Below are positions 7,573 through 16,895 of a DNA stretch of 64,000 bases, piece by piece (within the stretch, counting starts at the first letter, position 1; each line of letters opens with the position of its first letter). The stretch is from NCBI GenBank assembly GCA_014444615.1, contig PVXE01000006.1, positions 56,609-120,608 on the forward strand, in the 5' to 3' direction. The notes beneath the pieces were generated by a model that did not search any database, was not told the DNA's origin, and saw nothing but the letters and a program-made list of their open reading frames with translations. Made by a program: the position numbers and the translations under genes. The DNA comes from Tagaea sp. CACIAM 22H2 (GTDB taxonomy: Bacteria; Pseudomonadota; Alphaproteobacteria; CACIAM-22H2).

Positions 7573-9945
7573 ATGTCCGGCCATGCCGCGATTTGGAGCA
7601 TTCTCGAGTTGGATAGCGGTCCCGCCACCCTCGAAAGCCGCCTTGCCGTCGGTGCCGCGCGCCGCCGACTGGAGGACGCACGGCTGCTGGCGGGCAAAGG
7701 CGCTTATCTCGACGATTTGCCGGCGGCAGATACGCTGCGCGGCGTGGTCGCGCGTTCGCCTTACGCGCACGCCAAGATCGCGCGGATCGACGCGACAACC
7801 GCGCGCGCCATCCCCGGTGTGGCGTTGATCCTGACCGCCGCCGATCTCGACGCCGACGGAATCAAGCCGATCCCCGCGCTGTCGGCGGTGAAGATCGACG
7901 GCACGCCCGTCAAGATCGCGCCGCCGCCTTTCGAATTGCTGGCGCGAAACACGGTGCGCCATGTCGGCGACCCGGTCGCCTTCGTCGTCGCCGCGACGGA
8001 AGCGATCGCGATGGAAGCGGTCGAAGCGCTTGAAGTTGACTACGAAGAGCTCGTGCCCGTCCTGTCGCCCGACGACGACGCGGCCCTGCCCGGCTACGAC
8101 ATCGCCTTGGGCGACGCGGCCGCCGTTGAAGCGGCTTTCGCCGCCGCGCATAAGATCGTCGAGTTGGAAGTCGTCAACCAGCGCCTTGCCGGCGTGCCGC
8201 TGGAGCCGCGCAATGCGCAAGGCGAGCCCGATGGCGAGCGCGTGACCTTGCGCACCGGCACGCAAGCGCCGCATCTGGTGCGTCGCGTGTTGACCGCCGA
8301 TGTGTTCGGCTGGCCCGAGAAGCAATTGCGCGTCGTCGCCCCCGACACGGGCGGCGGCTTCGGCCTGAAAGCGCCGGTCATGCGCGAACAGGGTCTCGCC
8401 GTATGGGCCGCGAAGAAGCTCGGCCGCAAAGTGCGCTGGATCGCGACGCGCAGCGAAGCGTTCCTGTCCGACACCGGCGGGCGCGATATGCGCACGCGCA
8501 TCGCCGTCGCCTTCGACAAGGATGCGATGATCCTTGGCTTGCGCGCGTCGGTAAGCGCCAGTCTCGGCGCCTATCTTTCCTATTTCGGGCCGGTGCCCGC
8601 CAATATCGGGTTGGTGGGCATGATCGGCGTCTACGCCACGCCAGCCGCCCATATCACCTCGCGCGCGCGTTTCACGAACACGGCCCCGGTCGATGCCTAT
8701 CGCGGCGCCGGGCGGCCGGAAGCGATCTACGCGATCGAGCGGGCGCTGGACAAAGCCGCGCGCGAGTTCGGGATCGGTCCCGACGAAATCCGCCGGCGCA
8801 ACGTCGTGCCCTTCGCCGCCTTGCCCCATCGCACGCCGATGGGCACGCTTTACGATAGCGGCGACTTCAAAGGCACGATCGACAAGCTGGTCGCCTTCGC
8901 CGATGTCGCCGGGTTCGCCACGCGCCGTAAGGAAAGCGAAGCACGCGGCAAGTTCCGCGGCCTCGGCCTTGGCTGCTACATCGAACGCGCGGCGGGCGGT
9001 GCGGAAGAAGCCGCGACCGTGATCCTCGATGCCGAGGGCGGCGCCGACGTGCTGCTCGGCACGATGACCCAAGGCCAAGGGCACGTTACCGCCTATACGC
9101 AGATCGTCGCCGATCGCTTGGGCCTCGATCCCGCCCGCATCCGCATCCATCAAGGCGACACCGATGCCGTGGCGCGCGGCGTGGGCACGTTCGGCTCGCG
9201 CTCGTTGCCCGTCGGCGGATCGGCGCTGCAACGCGCGATCGACAAGGTCGTCGATGGCCTCACACCCTTGGCGGCCGAGCTTCTGGAAGCCGCCGCGATC
9301 GATATCGAATTCCGCGACGCCGGCTTTCGCGTCGCGGGTACCGATCGCGTGATCGATGTACCGCAAATCGCGAAGGCGTTTCATGCGCGGCGCGAGACGG
9401 GTCAGCGTTTGCCCGGCGGACTTGGCGCCGATCTTTCCGCGCAAGGCACGTTCCAGCCGGTCGAACCGACGTTCCCCAATGGCTGCCACGCTTGCGAGGT
9501 CGAGATCGATCCCGATACCGGCGAAGTCGCCCTGCGGCGTTATGCGTGCGTCGACGATTTCGGGAACGAGATCAATCCGCTTCTGGTCGACGGCCAGATG
9601 CACGGCGCGCTCGCGCAAGGGATCGGTCAGGCGCTGCTCGAACATTTCGTTCATGACGAAGCGACCGGACAGCCGCTGACCGGCTCGTTCATGGATTACG
9701 CGATGCCGCGCGCGACCGATCTGCCGTTCTTCGACCTCGCGCGCAATCCTGATCCTTGCAAGAACAACCCGCTCGGCCTCAAAGGCTGCGCGGAAGCGGG
9801 CTGTATCGCGGCGCCCCCGGTCGTGATCTCGGCCGTGCTCGACGCACTCGCCCCGCTGGGTGTCCAACATATCGACATGCCCGCGACTCCCTATCGCGTG
9901 TGGAAGGCGATCGACGACGCGCGCAACGATAAAGGTTCGATTTGA
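7573..9945 (+). CDS. Molybdopterin-binding subunit of a xanthine dehydrogenase family hydroxylase (CoxL-like)
   Basis: About 790 residues, the size of the large molybdenum subunit. It starts with the family block VGAARRRLEDARLLAGKGAYLDDL and carries TGGGFGLK, AYRGAGRPE and TQGQGHVTAYTQIVADRLG. The conserved active-site Glu lies in LKGCAEAG near the C-terminus. The CO-dehydrogenase loop AYRCSFR is absent, so it is not a CO dehydrogenase. These enzymes hydroxylate N-heterocycles or aldehydes using a Mo-MCD centre, with electrons leaving through a 2Fe-2S and an FAD subunit. Neither partner gene is nearby, which is unusual. An in-frame TTG at 7609, ten bases after GGAG, is an alternative start. 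The stop overlaps the next gene (TGATG). Confidence 0.88.
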   Translation: MSGHAAIWSILELDSGPATLESRLAVGAARRRLEDARLLAGKGAYLDDLPAADTLRGVVARSPYAHAKIARIDATTARAIPGVALILTAADLDADGIKPIPALSAVKIDGTPVKIAPPPFELLARNTVRHVGDPVAFVVAATEAIAMEAVEALEVDYEELVPVLSPDDDAALPGYDIALGDAAAVEAAFAAAHKIVELEVVNQRLAGVPLEPRNAQGEPDGERVTLRTGTQAPHLVRRVLTADVFGWPEKQLRVVAPDTGGGFGLKAPVMREQGLAVWAAKKLGRKVRWIATRSEAFLSDTGGRDMRTRIAVAFDKDAMILGLRASVSASLGAYLSYFGPVPANIGLVGMIGVYATPAAHITSRARFTNTAPVDAYRGAGRPEAIYAIERALDKAAREFGIGPDEIRRRNVVPFAALPHRTPMGTLYDSGDFKGTIDKLVAFADVAGFATRRKESEARGKFRGLGLGCYIERAAGGAEEAATVILDAEGGADVLLGTMTQGQGHVTAYTQIVADRLGLDPARIRIHQGDTDAVARGVGTFGSRSLPVGGSALQRAIDKVVDGLTPLAAELLEAAAIDIEFRDAGFRVAGTDRVIDVPQIAKAFHARRETGQRLPGGLGADLSAQGTFQPVEPTFPNGCHACEVEIDPDTGEVALRRYACVDDFGNEINPLLVDGQMHGALAQGIGQALLEHFVHDEATGQPLTGSFMDYAMPRATDLPFFDLARNPDPCKNNPLGLKGCAEAGCIAAPPVVISAVLDALAPLGVQHIDMPATPYRVWKAIDDARNDKGSI

Positions 9946-11009
9946 TGTCCAGTGTTTCGCTTAAAGGCGTTTCGAAAACTTACGCGGGCGTCACAGCCCT
10001 GCGCCCGATCGACTTGGAAATACCGCAGGGCGAATTCCTGACGCTGCTCGGCCCGTCGGGTTGCGGCAAGACGACGACGCTGCGTTTGATCGCCGGCTTC
10101 ATCGAACCCAGCACGGGCCGTATCCTGTTCGGCGGCGACGATGTCACCGACCTGCCGCCGCAGAAGCGCGAAATCGGCATGGTGTTCCAGGACTACGCGC
10201 TGTTCCCGCATATGACGATCGGCGACAATATCGGTTTCGCCTTGGCCGAACGCGGAATGCCCAAAGTCGAAATCGCCAAGCGCGTGAAGGAACTACTCGA
10301 GCTGATCCGCCTGCCGAGCGTTGAGAACCGCTACCCCACCCAGCTTTCCGGCGGACAGCAGCAACGCGTGGCCGTCGCCCGCGCCGTGGCGCATTCGCCG
10401 CGCGTGCTGCTGATGGACGAGCCGCTGGGCGCGCTCGACCTTAAACTTCGCGAGGCGATGCAGAACGAGATCAGTGCCATCCATCGCACGCTGAAGATCA
10501 CGACGGTCTATGTCACGCACGACCAGACCGAAGCGATGAGCATGTCGGACCGTATCGCGGTGATGAACGACGGCATCATCGAACAAATGGGCACGGCGAA
10601 AGAAATCTACGAACGCCCGACCACGCGTTTCGTCGCGGACTTCGTCGGGCAGATCAATCTGCTCGATGGCGCCGCGCATGGCACCGATAACGGGCTTCTT
10701 GCCGTCTCGGTCGCGGGCGCGATATTGCGCGTGCCCGATACCGGCGCTTCGGGCACCGTTTCGATCGGCGTGCGGCCGGAGCAAATGTCGCTGATCGCCG
10801 CCGGCGTGCCGGTCCCGGCGGGACACAACGCCATAGCGGGTATCGTTCGCAGCCGCATGTTCGCGGGCAACCGCATCCGCCTGGAGATCGACGCCGGCAC
10901 CGCGAAACCAATTGCTGTCGAAGCGCATCCCAACACGCCTACGGTCGAACCGGGCGCTTCGGTGCGCGCCGTCTGGAAACCCGAACATTCCGTTTTGCTG
11001 ACGCGCTGA
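9945..11009 (+). CDS. ABC transporter ATP-binding protein, PotA-like (spermidine/putrescine type)
   Basis: A 354-residue ATPase with Walker [11 protein letters not shown]-loop [11 protein letters not shown], signature [14 protein letters not shown], Walker [13 protein letters not shown] and the switch His in [16 protein letters not shown]-terminal TOBE domain follows from about residue 270. The ATG at 9945 overlaps the previous stop by one base, with AAAGG nine bases upstream. Its best partners are the two permeases and the binding protein at 18228-21029. The transporter genes are therefore interrupted by the catabolic genes, which implies one uptake-and-degradation unit. Confidence 0.92.
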   Translation: MSSVSLKGVSKTYAGVTALRPIDLEIPQGEFLTLLGPSGCGKTTTLRLIAGFIEPSTGRILFGGDDVTDLPPQKREIGMVFQDYALFPHMTIGDNIGFALAERGMPKVEIAKRVKELLELIRLPSVENRYPTQLSGGQQQRVAVARAVAHSPRVLLMDEPLGALDLKLREAMQNEISAIHRTLKITTVYVTHDQTEAMSMSDRIAVMNDGIIEQMGTAKEIYERPTTRFVADFVGQINLLDGAAHGTDNGLLAVSVAGAILRVPDTGASGTVSIGVRPEQMSLIAAGVPVPAGHNAIAGIVRSRMFAGNRIRLEIDAGTAKPIAVEAHPNTPTVEPGASVRAVWKPEHSVLLTR

Positions 11010-11022
11010 AGGAGAAGACGCC

Positions 11023-12024
11023 ATGGGAGCGACGGCCGAAAAGATGGATACCCGACCGGGCGGCGTACCGGTCATCGATATCGCGCCCTTCATCGACGGC
11101 AGCGACAAGGCGGGGGTGGCGCGCGCCATCGCCAAAGCCTGCGAGGAGGTCGGCTTCTTCTGCGTCTCCGGCCACGGGATCGACGCGACACTGACCGACA
11201 AGGCCTTCGCCGTGTCGCGCGATTTCTTCGACCAACCGACCGAGATCAAGATGAAGTCGAAGCCGGTCGGCGAAGTGGCGCCGCGCGGCTACGCGGCAAT
11301 GGAATCGAAGGGCCTGGGCGCCACGCTGGGCCTGCAAGTGCCCAAGGATCTGCGCGAGCAGTTCATGCTCGGCACGCTTGCCCCGATCGTCCCCGCGTTG
11401 AAGAACGTCGAAGCGGCGCAAGGCTGCTACGCACCGAATGTGTGGCCGGAGACGCCCGCCGATTACAAGCCGGTCTTCACCGAGCTTTATCGCGCGTTCG
11501 AGAATCTAGCCGACACGTTGATGCGCATATTCGCGCTTGGCCTCGATCTGCCGGAAACCTATTTCCGCGACAAGATCGACCATCATTTCAGCGTGCTCGG
11601 CTCCAATCACTATCCGCCGTTGGAGGTTCCGCCGCTGCCCGGCCAGCTGCGCACCGGCGAGCACACGGATTTCGGCAGCTTGACCATTCTTCTGCCGACC
11701 GCCGGCCCCGGCGGCCTGCAGGTCAAACTTGCCGGCGGCGTATGGACCGACATTCAGCCGATCCCGGGCGCGCTCATCATCAATCTCGGCGACATGATGG
11801 CGCGCTGGACCAACGATCGCTGGCGTTCGACGCTGCATCGCGTCGCGAACCCGCCGGACCTGAAAGCCGCAATGAGCCGGCGTCAATCCATCGCGTTCTT
11901 TTGCCATCCCAATTACGACGCCGAGATCAAGTGCATCGAAAGCTGCACCGGCCCCGGCAATCCCCCGAAGTATCCGCCAATCCTGGCGGGCGAGCATATG
12001 CGTATGAAGATGGTGAAGCGTTGA
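11023..12024 (+). CDS. Isopenicillin-N-synthase-like 2-oxoglutarate/Fe(II) oxygenase
   Basis: A 333-residue non-haem iron oxygenase. The 2-His-1-Asp facial triad is visible as GEHTDFGSLTIL and the distal His in STLHRVANP. The RxS motif RRQS, which binds the 2-oxoglutarate carboxylate, follows. The N-terminal DIOX_N half contains EEVGFFCVSGHGID. GGAG precedes the ATG by eight bases. Related bacterial enzymes hydroxylate or demethylate small molecules, with 2-oxoglutarate as co-substrate. It is co-transcribed with the MmgE/PrpD, AllA-like and PuuE-like genes. Substrate not assigned. Confidence 0.9.
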   Translation: MGATAEKMDTRPGGVPVIDIAPFIDGSDKAGVARAIAKACEEVGFFCVSGHGIDATLTDKAFAVSRDFFDQPTEIKMKSKPVGEVAPRGYAAMESKGLGATLGLQVPKDLREQFMLGTLAPIVPALKNVEAAQGCYAPNVWPETPADYKPVFTELYRAFENLADTLMRIFALGLDLPETYFRDKIDHHFSVLGSNHYPPLEVPPLPGQLRTGEHTDFGSLTILLPTAGPGGLQVKLAGGVWTDIQPIPGALIINLGDMMARWTNDRWRSTLHRVANPPDLKAAMSRRQSIAFFCHPNYDAEIKCIESCTGPGNPPKYPPILAGEHMRMKMVKR

Positions 12025-13394
12025 GCCCCATCGGCCCCGTTCTGGCGAAATGGGCCGCGGGTCTTCGCTTCGAAAACCTGCCGGCACCCGTCGTCGCCGA
12101 TTGCAAGTACCGGCTGCTCGACACGCTGGGCATTGCCATCGCCGCGATCCCGTTGCCGATCGGCGTATCGATCCGCAAGGCGGCCCATGCCCTCGGGACC
12201 GGATCGGAAGCGACGGCCTTGGGCGAAAGCGGCGTGAAATTCTCCGCCGCGACGGCCGCGTTGGTCAACGGCACGCTCGCCCACGCGATGGATTTCGACG
12301 ACACGCATAACGAATCCGTGATGCACCCGAGTGCGCCGACGGTCGCGGCGGTACTGGCGGCGGGCGAGGCCGCCGGCTCAAGCGGGCGCGAGATGATCGT
12401 GGGCATCGCCATCGGCAACGAACTTGGGTGCCGCTTGGGTCTCGCCACACCGGGGGCCTTCCACGGCGTGGGCCTGCATCCGACCAGCGTGTTGGGTACG
12501 CCCGCCGCCGCCGCCGCCGCCGGGCGTTTGTTCGGCCTGACGCCGGAACAGATCGCCTGCGCCTTCGGCGTGACGGCCAGCCAAGGGTCCGGCGTGCTAG
12601 AAGCCTATGCCGACGGCACGTGGTCGAAAACCTTCCATCCCGGCTGGGCGGCGCATGCCGGCATCATCGCCGCGCGCTTGGCGCAGAACGGTTTCACCGG
12701 CCCCGCGACCGCATTCGACGGGCGCTACGGCCTGTTCCGCGCGCTGCTGCCCGCCGACACGAAATTCGATTTCGATACGACGATCCGCGATCTCGGGAAG
12801 GAATGGGTCACGCTGCAAACCGCGTATAAGCTGTATCCGTGCGCGCACTCGATCCACGCCTTCATCGAAGGGGCCGCGCGCCTCAAAGCCACGCATAAAT
12901 TCGCCAATGCCGATATCGCGTCGGTAACGCTAACCGTGCCCGAGGGCTTCATCGGCCAGATCGCCGAGCCGCGCGCGGCGAAGCTGGCCCCCCGCACCTC
13001 CACCCATGCGCGCGCCAGCCTGTTCTATGCGGTCGCCGCGACACTGACCGACGGCGCGTTGACCAACGCGCATTACGAGGGCGATGCCTATAAGCGCGCG
13101 GATATTCTGGGCCTTGCCCAAAGGATCGTGCATGTGCCCGCGAAGATCGACGGCGCAATCAAGTTCGACGGCACGGTCGAGATCGCGCTCGCCGACGGGC
13201 GCAAGCTATCGACCTATGTCGAGGAAGCCGACGGCACGGGCTCGCGGATGCTGAGCCCCGCGCGCGTCGTCGCCAAATTCCGCGACACGGTGAAGGACGT
13301 TCTGCCGACGGCGAAGATCGACCGCCTCGTGGCGACGGTCGAGACTCTTGAAGCGCTGCCGAACGCGCGCGCGCTGATGGAGATGACCGCATGA
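12021..13394 (+). CDS. MmgE/PrpD family protein
   Basis: A 457-residue member of the 2-methylcitrate dehydratase (PrpD)/cis-aconitate decarboxylase superfamily. The helical domain has the typical NGTLAHAMDFDDTH segment, where the paired Asp and His belong to the active site, followed by HPSAPTVAAVLAAGE and GVGLHPTSVLGTPAAAAAAG. The start is a TTG that overlaps the preceding TGA stop (TTGA); no ATG start fits. In catabolic operons such enzymes carry out dehydration, isomerisation or decarboxylation. The lack of prpB/prpC neighbours argues against propionate metabolism. Confidence 0.87.
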   Translation: MSPIGPVLAKWAAGLRFENLPAPVVADCKYRLLDTLGIAIAAIPLPIGVSIRKAAHALGTGSEATALGESGVKFSAATAALVNGTLAHAMDFDDTHNESVMHPSAPTVAAVLAAGEAAGSSGREMIVGIAIGNELGCRLGLATPGAFHGVGLHPTSVLGTPAAAAAAGRLFGLTPEQIACAFGVTASQGSGVLEAYADGTWSKTFHPGWAAHAGIIAARLAQNGFTGPATAFDGRYGLFRALLPADTKFDFDTTIRDLGKEWVTLQTAYKLYPCAHSIHAFIEGAARLKATHKFANADIASVTLTVPEGFIGQIAEPRAAKLAPRTSTHARASLFYAVAATLTDGALTNAHYEGDAYKRADILGLAQRIVHVPAKIDGAIKFDGTVEIALADGRKLSTYVEEADGTGSRMLSPARVVAKFRDTVKDVLPTAKIDRLVATVETLEALPNARALMEMTA

Positions 13395-13858
13395 TCCGCC
13401 TCGTCGCCGAGAGGCTCACCGCCGACGCGTTCGCCCCCTTCGGCTTCGTGCGCGAGATCCCGAAAGGCGGTTTGCGCGAAGGCCCGTTCGCCCCTTTCGG
13501 CGACGATCGCCCGAACGCGAAGGTCACGACGACGCTGATTTCCTGCTCCGCGCGCCAGGGCCCGCGTTCGATCCGCGATATCGAGCGGCATCTGCACGGG
13601 TCGCAGTTCTTCATTCCGCTCGGCGGCGAACTTTCACTGGTCGTGTTTCCCGGCGGCGACGAACCCGATCTTGCCAAAGGTCGCGCGTTCATCGCTGCAC
13701 CGCACCAAGCTTTCGGTTATCACAAGGGCGTGTGGCATGCGGGCGTGGCCGCGGCGGCGAACGAAGCCGCCGTCGCCTCGCTGCTCAGCCGCGACGGCAC
13801 GCCGGACGATGTCGACGAACGCAAACTCGCCGAAGCGATCGAAGTGGTGTTCCTATGA
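13391..13858 (+). CDS. Ureidoglycolate lyase family protein, AllA-like
   Basis: A 155-residue cupin-fold protein with the AllA signatures FAPFGFV near the N-terminus, ERHLHGSQFFIPLGG in the middle, and APHQAFGYHKGVWHAGV near residue 115. Ureidoglycolate lyase splits ureidoglycolate to glyoxylate and urea in purine breakdown. It overlaps its neighbours on both sides by four bases (ATGA) and sits next to a PuuE-like gene, so a ureide substrate is likely. The usual companions (allantoicase, urate oxidase, urease) are absent, so the true substrate may be an analogue. Confidence 0.75.
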   Translation: MIRLVAERLTADAFAPFGFVREIPKGGLREGPFAPFGDDRPNAKVTTTLISCSARQGPRSIRDIERHLHGSQFFIPLGGELSLVVFPGGDEPDLAKGRAFIAAPHQAFGYHKGVWHAGVAAAANEAAVASLLSRDGTPDDVDERKLAEAIEVVFL

Positions 13859-14760
13859 CCTATCCCCGCGATTTGATCGGCTACGCCAATAAGCGGCCCG
13901 ACGCGCAATGGCCGAACAAGGCGCGCGTCGCGATCAATATCGTCCTCAATTACGAGGAAGGCTCCGAATATTCGATCCCCGACGGGGATCCGAATTCGGA
14001 GAATCAGTTGCTCGAAGCCACCCCGTCGATGCCGCCGGGCGTGCGCGATCTCAACGCCGAGTCCGTCTACGAGTTCGGCAGCCGCGTGGGCTTCTGGCGC
14101 ATCCTGCGCATCCTCGAGGAATACAAGCTACCCGCGACCGTGTTCGGCTGCGCGCTGGCGCTGGAACGCAATCCCGAAGCCGTCGCCGCGATCAAAGCGG
14201 CGGGCTACGACGTGTGCAGCCATGGCTGGCGCTGGATCAAGCATTGGCTGCTCGACGAAGCGACCGAGCGTGATCACATCAAGCGTGCCGTTGCCTCGCT
14301 GAAAGCGTCGTTCGGCGAGCGTCCGCTCGGCTGGTATTGCCGCACGGGTCCGTCGGTCAATACGCGCAAGCTGCTGCTCGAAGAAGGCGGCTTCGTCTAC
14401 GACAGCGATTCCTATGCCGACGAGCTTCCCTATTGGAACCGCGAATATGGCAAACCGCATCTCGTGATTCCGTATTCGATCGACACCAACGACACGAAAT
14501 TCGCCAATCCGGCGGGCTTCGGCAACGGCGAAGAATTTTTCAGCTATCTCAAAGATAGCTTCGATTGTCTCTATCGCGAAGGTAACGCGATGATGTCGGT
14601 CGGCGTGCATTTCCGCCTCGCCGGGCGTCCCGGCCGCGCCGAAGCGTTCCGCCGTTTTCTCGATTACGCGCGCGGCCACGAACATGTGTGGTTCTGCCGC
14701 CGTATCGACATCGCCAAGCATTGGATCGCCAAACATCCGGCGTCAGGAGCAGCATCATGA
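13855..14760 (+). CDS. PuuE-like allantoinase / polysaccharide deacetylase-fold amidohydrolase
   Basis: A 301-residue NodB-fold protein. The stretch VAINIVLNYEEGSEYSIPDGD is characteristic of the cofactor-independent allantoinase PuuE and its relatives. SHGWRWIKH provides the conserved His, followed by LGWYCRTGPSVNTRKLL. PuuE opens the hydantoin ring of allantoin to allantoate. The start is fixed by an ATGA overlap with the AllA-like gene, and the stop overlaps the Rieske gene in the same way. The combination suggests opening of a hydantoin-like ring made by the upstream oxygenases (inference). Confidence 0.82.
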   Translation: MTYPRDLIGYANKRPDAQWPNKARVAINIVLNYEEGSEYSIPDGDPNSENQLLEATPSMPPGVRDLNAESVYEFGSRVGFWRILRILEEYKLPATVFGCALALERNPEAVAAIKAAGYDVCSHGWRWIKHWLLDEATERDHIKRAVASLKASFGERPLGWYCRTGPSVNTRKLLLEEGGFVYDSDSYADELPYWNREYGKPHLVIPYSIDTNDTKFANPAGFGNGEEFFSYLKDSFDCLYREGNAMMSVGVHFRLAGRPGRAEAFRRFLDYARGHEHVWFCRRIDIAKHWIAKHPASGAAS

Positions 14761-16112
14761 CAACCGAAGAAACCCGTTGGGCGCGCGGCGCCTATCGCGG
14801 CTACGACGTGCGCTTGCCGGCCGAGCCCGATCTCGAATTGACGCAAGTGGATGCCGGCACGCCTGGGGGTGAGTATCATCGCCGCTTCTGGTTTCCCGTG
14901 GCGCTCGCCTCGCAGCTCGGCAAGTTCCCCGTACCCATCCGCATTCTGGGCGAAGACCTCGTCGTGTTCCGCGACGGCGAAGGCCGCGTCGGGCTCGTCC
15001 ACAAGGCTTGCGCGCATCGGCGCGCGTCGCTCGAATTCGGGCGTATCGAACAGCGCGGCATTCGCTGCTGCTATCACGGCTGGCATTTCGACGTCGATGG
15101 CACGATCCTGGAAACGCCCGGCGAGCCGGAAAGCAGCAATGTCCGCCATTCGATCTGCCAGCCCGCTTATCCGACGCGGGAGGTGAAGGGGCTGATCTTC
15201 GCCTATATGGGGCCGCCCGATCAGGTGCCGGAATTCCCGTATCTGGATTCATTCGATCTACCCGATCACGAGTTGATCCCTTATTCGATCCATTCGCCGT
15301 GCAACTGGCTGCAGGAAACCGAGAACGCGATCGATCCGTTCCACTCGGTGTTCCTGCACGGGCGCGTCAACGGCCCGCAATTCCCCGGCCTCGAGCATTT
15401 CGTCGAATTGCCGGTCGTGAACTACGTGCAGCGCGACGGGGCGATCGTCTACAGCCACGCCCGGCGCGTGGGCGATCTCGTGATGCTGCGCTTCCACGAC
15501 TATCTGATGCCGAACCTCGCGCAGAACGGCGGTATGTTCCAGAAGTTCGAGCAGCCGCGTTTCTTCGGCCGCACCAGCCTGACGAAATGGGTGGTGCCGA
15601 TCGACAATACGAACAGCCGGAAATTCGGCTGGCGCCATTTCAACAACAAGGACGAAGTGCTGCGCCTAGGCAATCGCGACGATGTGGGCTGGGAGAAGGT
15701 CGATTTCTACGGCCAGACCGCGCATCGCTCGATGGAGAAGCGGCAAAGCGATCCCGGCGACTGGGACGTGTGGGTCAGCCAAGGCCCGATCGCGATCCAT
15801 TCGCGCGAATATCTCGGCAAGACCGACGAAGGCATCGCGATGCTACGCCGCAAGCTGCGCCGCGACATTCGCGCCGTTGCACGCGGCGAGAAGATCGCGC
15901 AGGTCGGCGGCACAGCACAGAATCCCTATCCCACCTATGGCGGCGATACGGTGCTGCGCGTGGCGAAGTCGAATGACGACGAAGGCCTGATGAAGGCACT
16001 GCAAAAGCAGGTCGCCGAGATCTATTTCGCCCACGACCATTTGAAGGGCGAGGAACGCAGCGCCAAGATCAAGGCGGCGCTGGGCGACGCTTTTCCTGAT
16101 TCGAAGACCTGA
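14757..16112 (+). CDS. Rieske 2Fe-2S aromatic ring-hydroxylating oxygenase, alpha subunit
   Basis: A 451-residue oxygenase. The Rieske cluster ligands appear as CAH...CCYH around residues 85-105, and the mononuclear iron site as DPFHSVFLH near residue 198. This single-component-type alpha subunit resembles the phenoxybenzoate dioxygenase/vanillate demethylase group. The ATG at 14757 overlaps the preceding stop and has AGGAG seven bases upstream. No ferredoxin or reductase gene is adjacent. Such enzymes hydroxylate rings or remove N-/O-methyl groups with release of formaldehyde. Confidence 0.9.
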   Translation: MTTEETRWARGAYRGYDVRLPAEPDLELTQVDAGTPGGEYHRRFWFPVALASQLGKFPVPIRILGEDLVVFRDGEGRVGLVHKACAHRRASLEFGRIEQRGIRCCYHGWHFDVDGTILETPGEPESSNVRHSICQPAYPTREVKGLIFAYMGPPDQVPEFPYLDSFDLPDHELIPYSIHSPCNWLQETENAIDPFHSVFLHGRVNGPQFPGLEHFVELPVVNYVQRDGAIVYSHARRVGDLVMLRFHDYLMPNLAQNGGMFQKFEQPRFFGRTSLTKWVVPIDNTNSRKFGWRHFNNKDEVLRLGNRDDVGWEKVDFYGQTAHRSMEKRQSDPGDWDVWVSQGPIAIHSREYLGKTDEGIAMLRRKLRRDIRAVARGEKIAQVGGTAQNPYPTYGGDTVLRVAKSNDDEGLMKALQKQVAEIYFAHDHLKGEERSAKIKAALGDAFPDSKT

Positions 16113-16136
16113 CGGCCGGATTGGCCGCGCCCGGCG

Positions 16137-16883
16137 TCAAGCGACGTTGCGGCGCGGCAGCGGCACTTTGTCGATCGGCAGATCGCCGAAGCGCAGATAG
16201 CCTTCCTCCAGCGTCAATTCCTTGGCGACGATCATCCCGTCTCCTTGGACGCCGTAGGTCGGGTCAAGCATCCGCCGCCCTTTGGTGCCCGGCGGATCGA
16301 AGGTCCATTCCTGGAAGCCCAGGATGTAGAAATTCAACATCACCGCGGGCTTGTCGTCGGCGCAAAACCAATGCGCATTCTTCGAAACTTCCGTCGTCTC
16401 GAAGCGATCGCCGATGCCGAACCAGCGATCGGTGCGCGTGCGCAGTAGGATCGTATCCGGCCCGAGACGCGCCACGCGATCCCATTCGCGGGCGTAGACA
16501 TTGCCATGCAGCACGACCTGGGTGGAAATCAGATTGTGATGGCAATGCGGCGGATGGACCTCGTGCGGCTCCAGATAGAGAAGCTGCATGGTCCACGACT
16601 TCGCCGGCGTGGTCATCTGGTTGAGGACCTGATCGGTCTTCTCGGCGAGCGCCTTGTCAATAAAGGGCTTCAACTCGGCGACCAGATCGATCGACTGATG
16701 CAGCGCACGGATCCGGTCGATGTATTCGTCGGGCGTGATCTCGCGCCTTCCCAGCGCCTGGATCGACTTTTCGGCTTCCGTCCACAGACGGTCGCGATAC
16801 ATGTCGATATCGGGCAGAACCGCGCCCGCACGCGTGTTCATCTTCACGACCTTGCCCGACGCGGTTTTGATCTCTCCGGCCAT
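16137..16883 (-). CDS. Cupin domain protein
   Basis: A 248-residue protein with a helical N-terminal half and a cupin core after about residue 100. The metal-binding run reads VHPPHCHHNLISTQVVLHG, with several His where the cupin HxH motif is expected, then LGPDTILLRTRTDRWFGIG. It is 12 bases downstream of a Rieske oxygenase gene on the same strand and converges on the other one. It could be a small dioxygenase, isomerase or accessory sensor for the oxygenase. No assigned function is recognised. Confidence 0.65.
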   Translation of the reverse strand: MAGEIKTASGKVVKMNTRAGAVLPDIDMYRDRLWTEAEKSIQALGRREITPDEYIDRIRALHQSIDLVAELKPFIDKALAEKTDQVLNQMTTPAKSWTMQLLYLEPHEVHPPHCHHNLISTQVVLHGNVYAREWDRVARLGPDTILLRTRTDRWFGIGDRFETTEVSKNAHWFCADDKPAVMLNFYILGFQEWTFDPPGTKGRRMLDPTYGVQGDGMIVAKELTLEEGYLRFGDLPIDKVPLPRRNVA

Positions 16884-16895
16884 GTTCCCGCTCCC

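Noticed and set aside
7540..9870. Minus-strand open frame of 776 codons
   Set aside because: It is the antisense of the molybdenum hydroxylase gene, whose motifs are clear on the plus strand.
7573..9945. Aerobic carbon monoxide dehydrogenase CoxL
   Set aside because: The CoxL active-site loop AYRCSFR is replaced by AYRGAGRPE, and coxM and coxS are absent.
12480..12545. Short GCC repeat in the MmgE/PrpD gene
   Set aside because: It encodes a normal Ala-rich helix within a conserved domain, not a functional repeat array.
12021..13394. 2-methylcitrate dehydratase of the propionate pathway
   Set aside because: No prpB, prpC or acnM-like neighbours; the operon context is oxidative ring catabolism.
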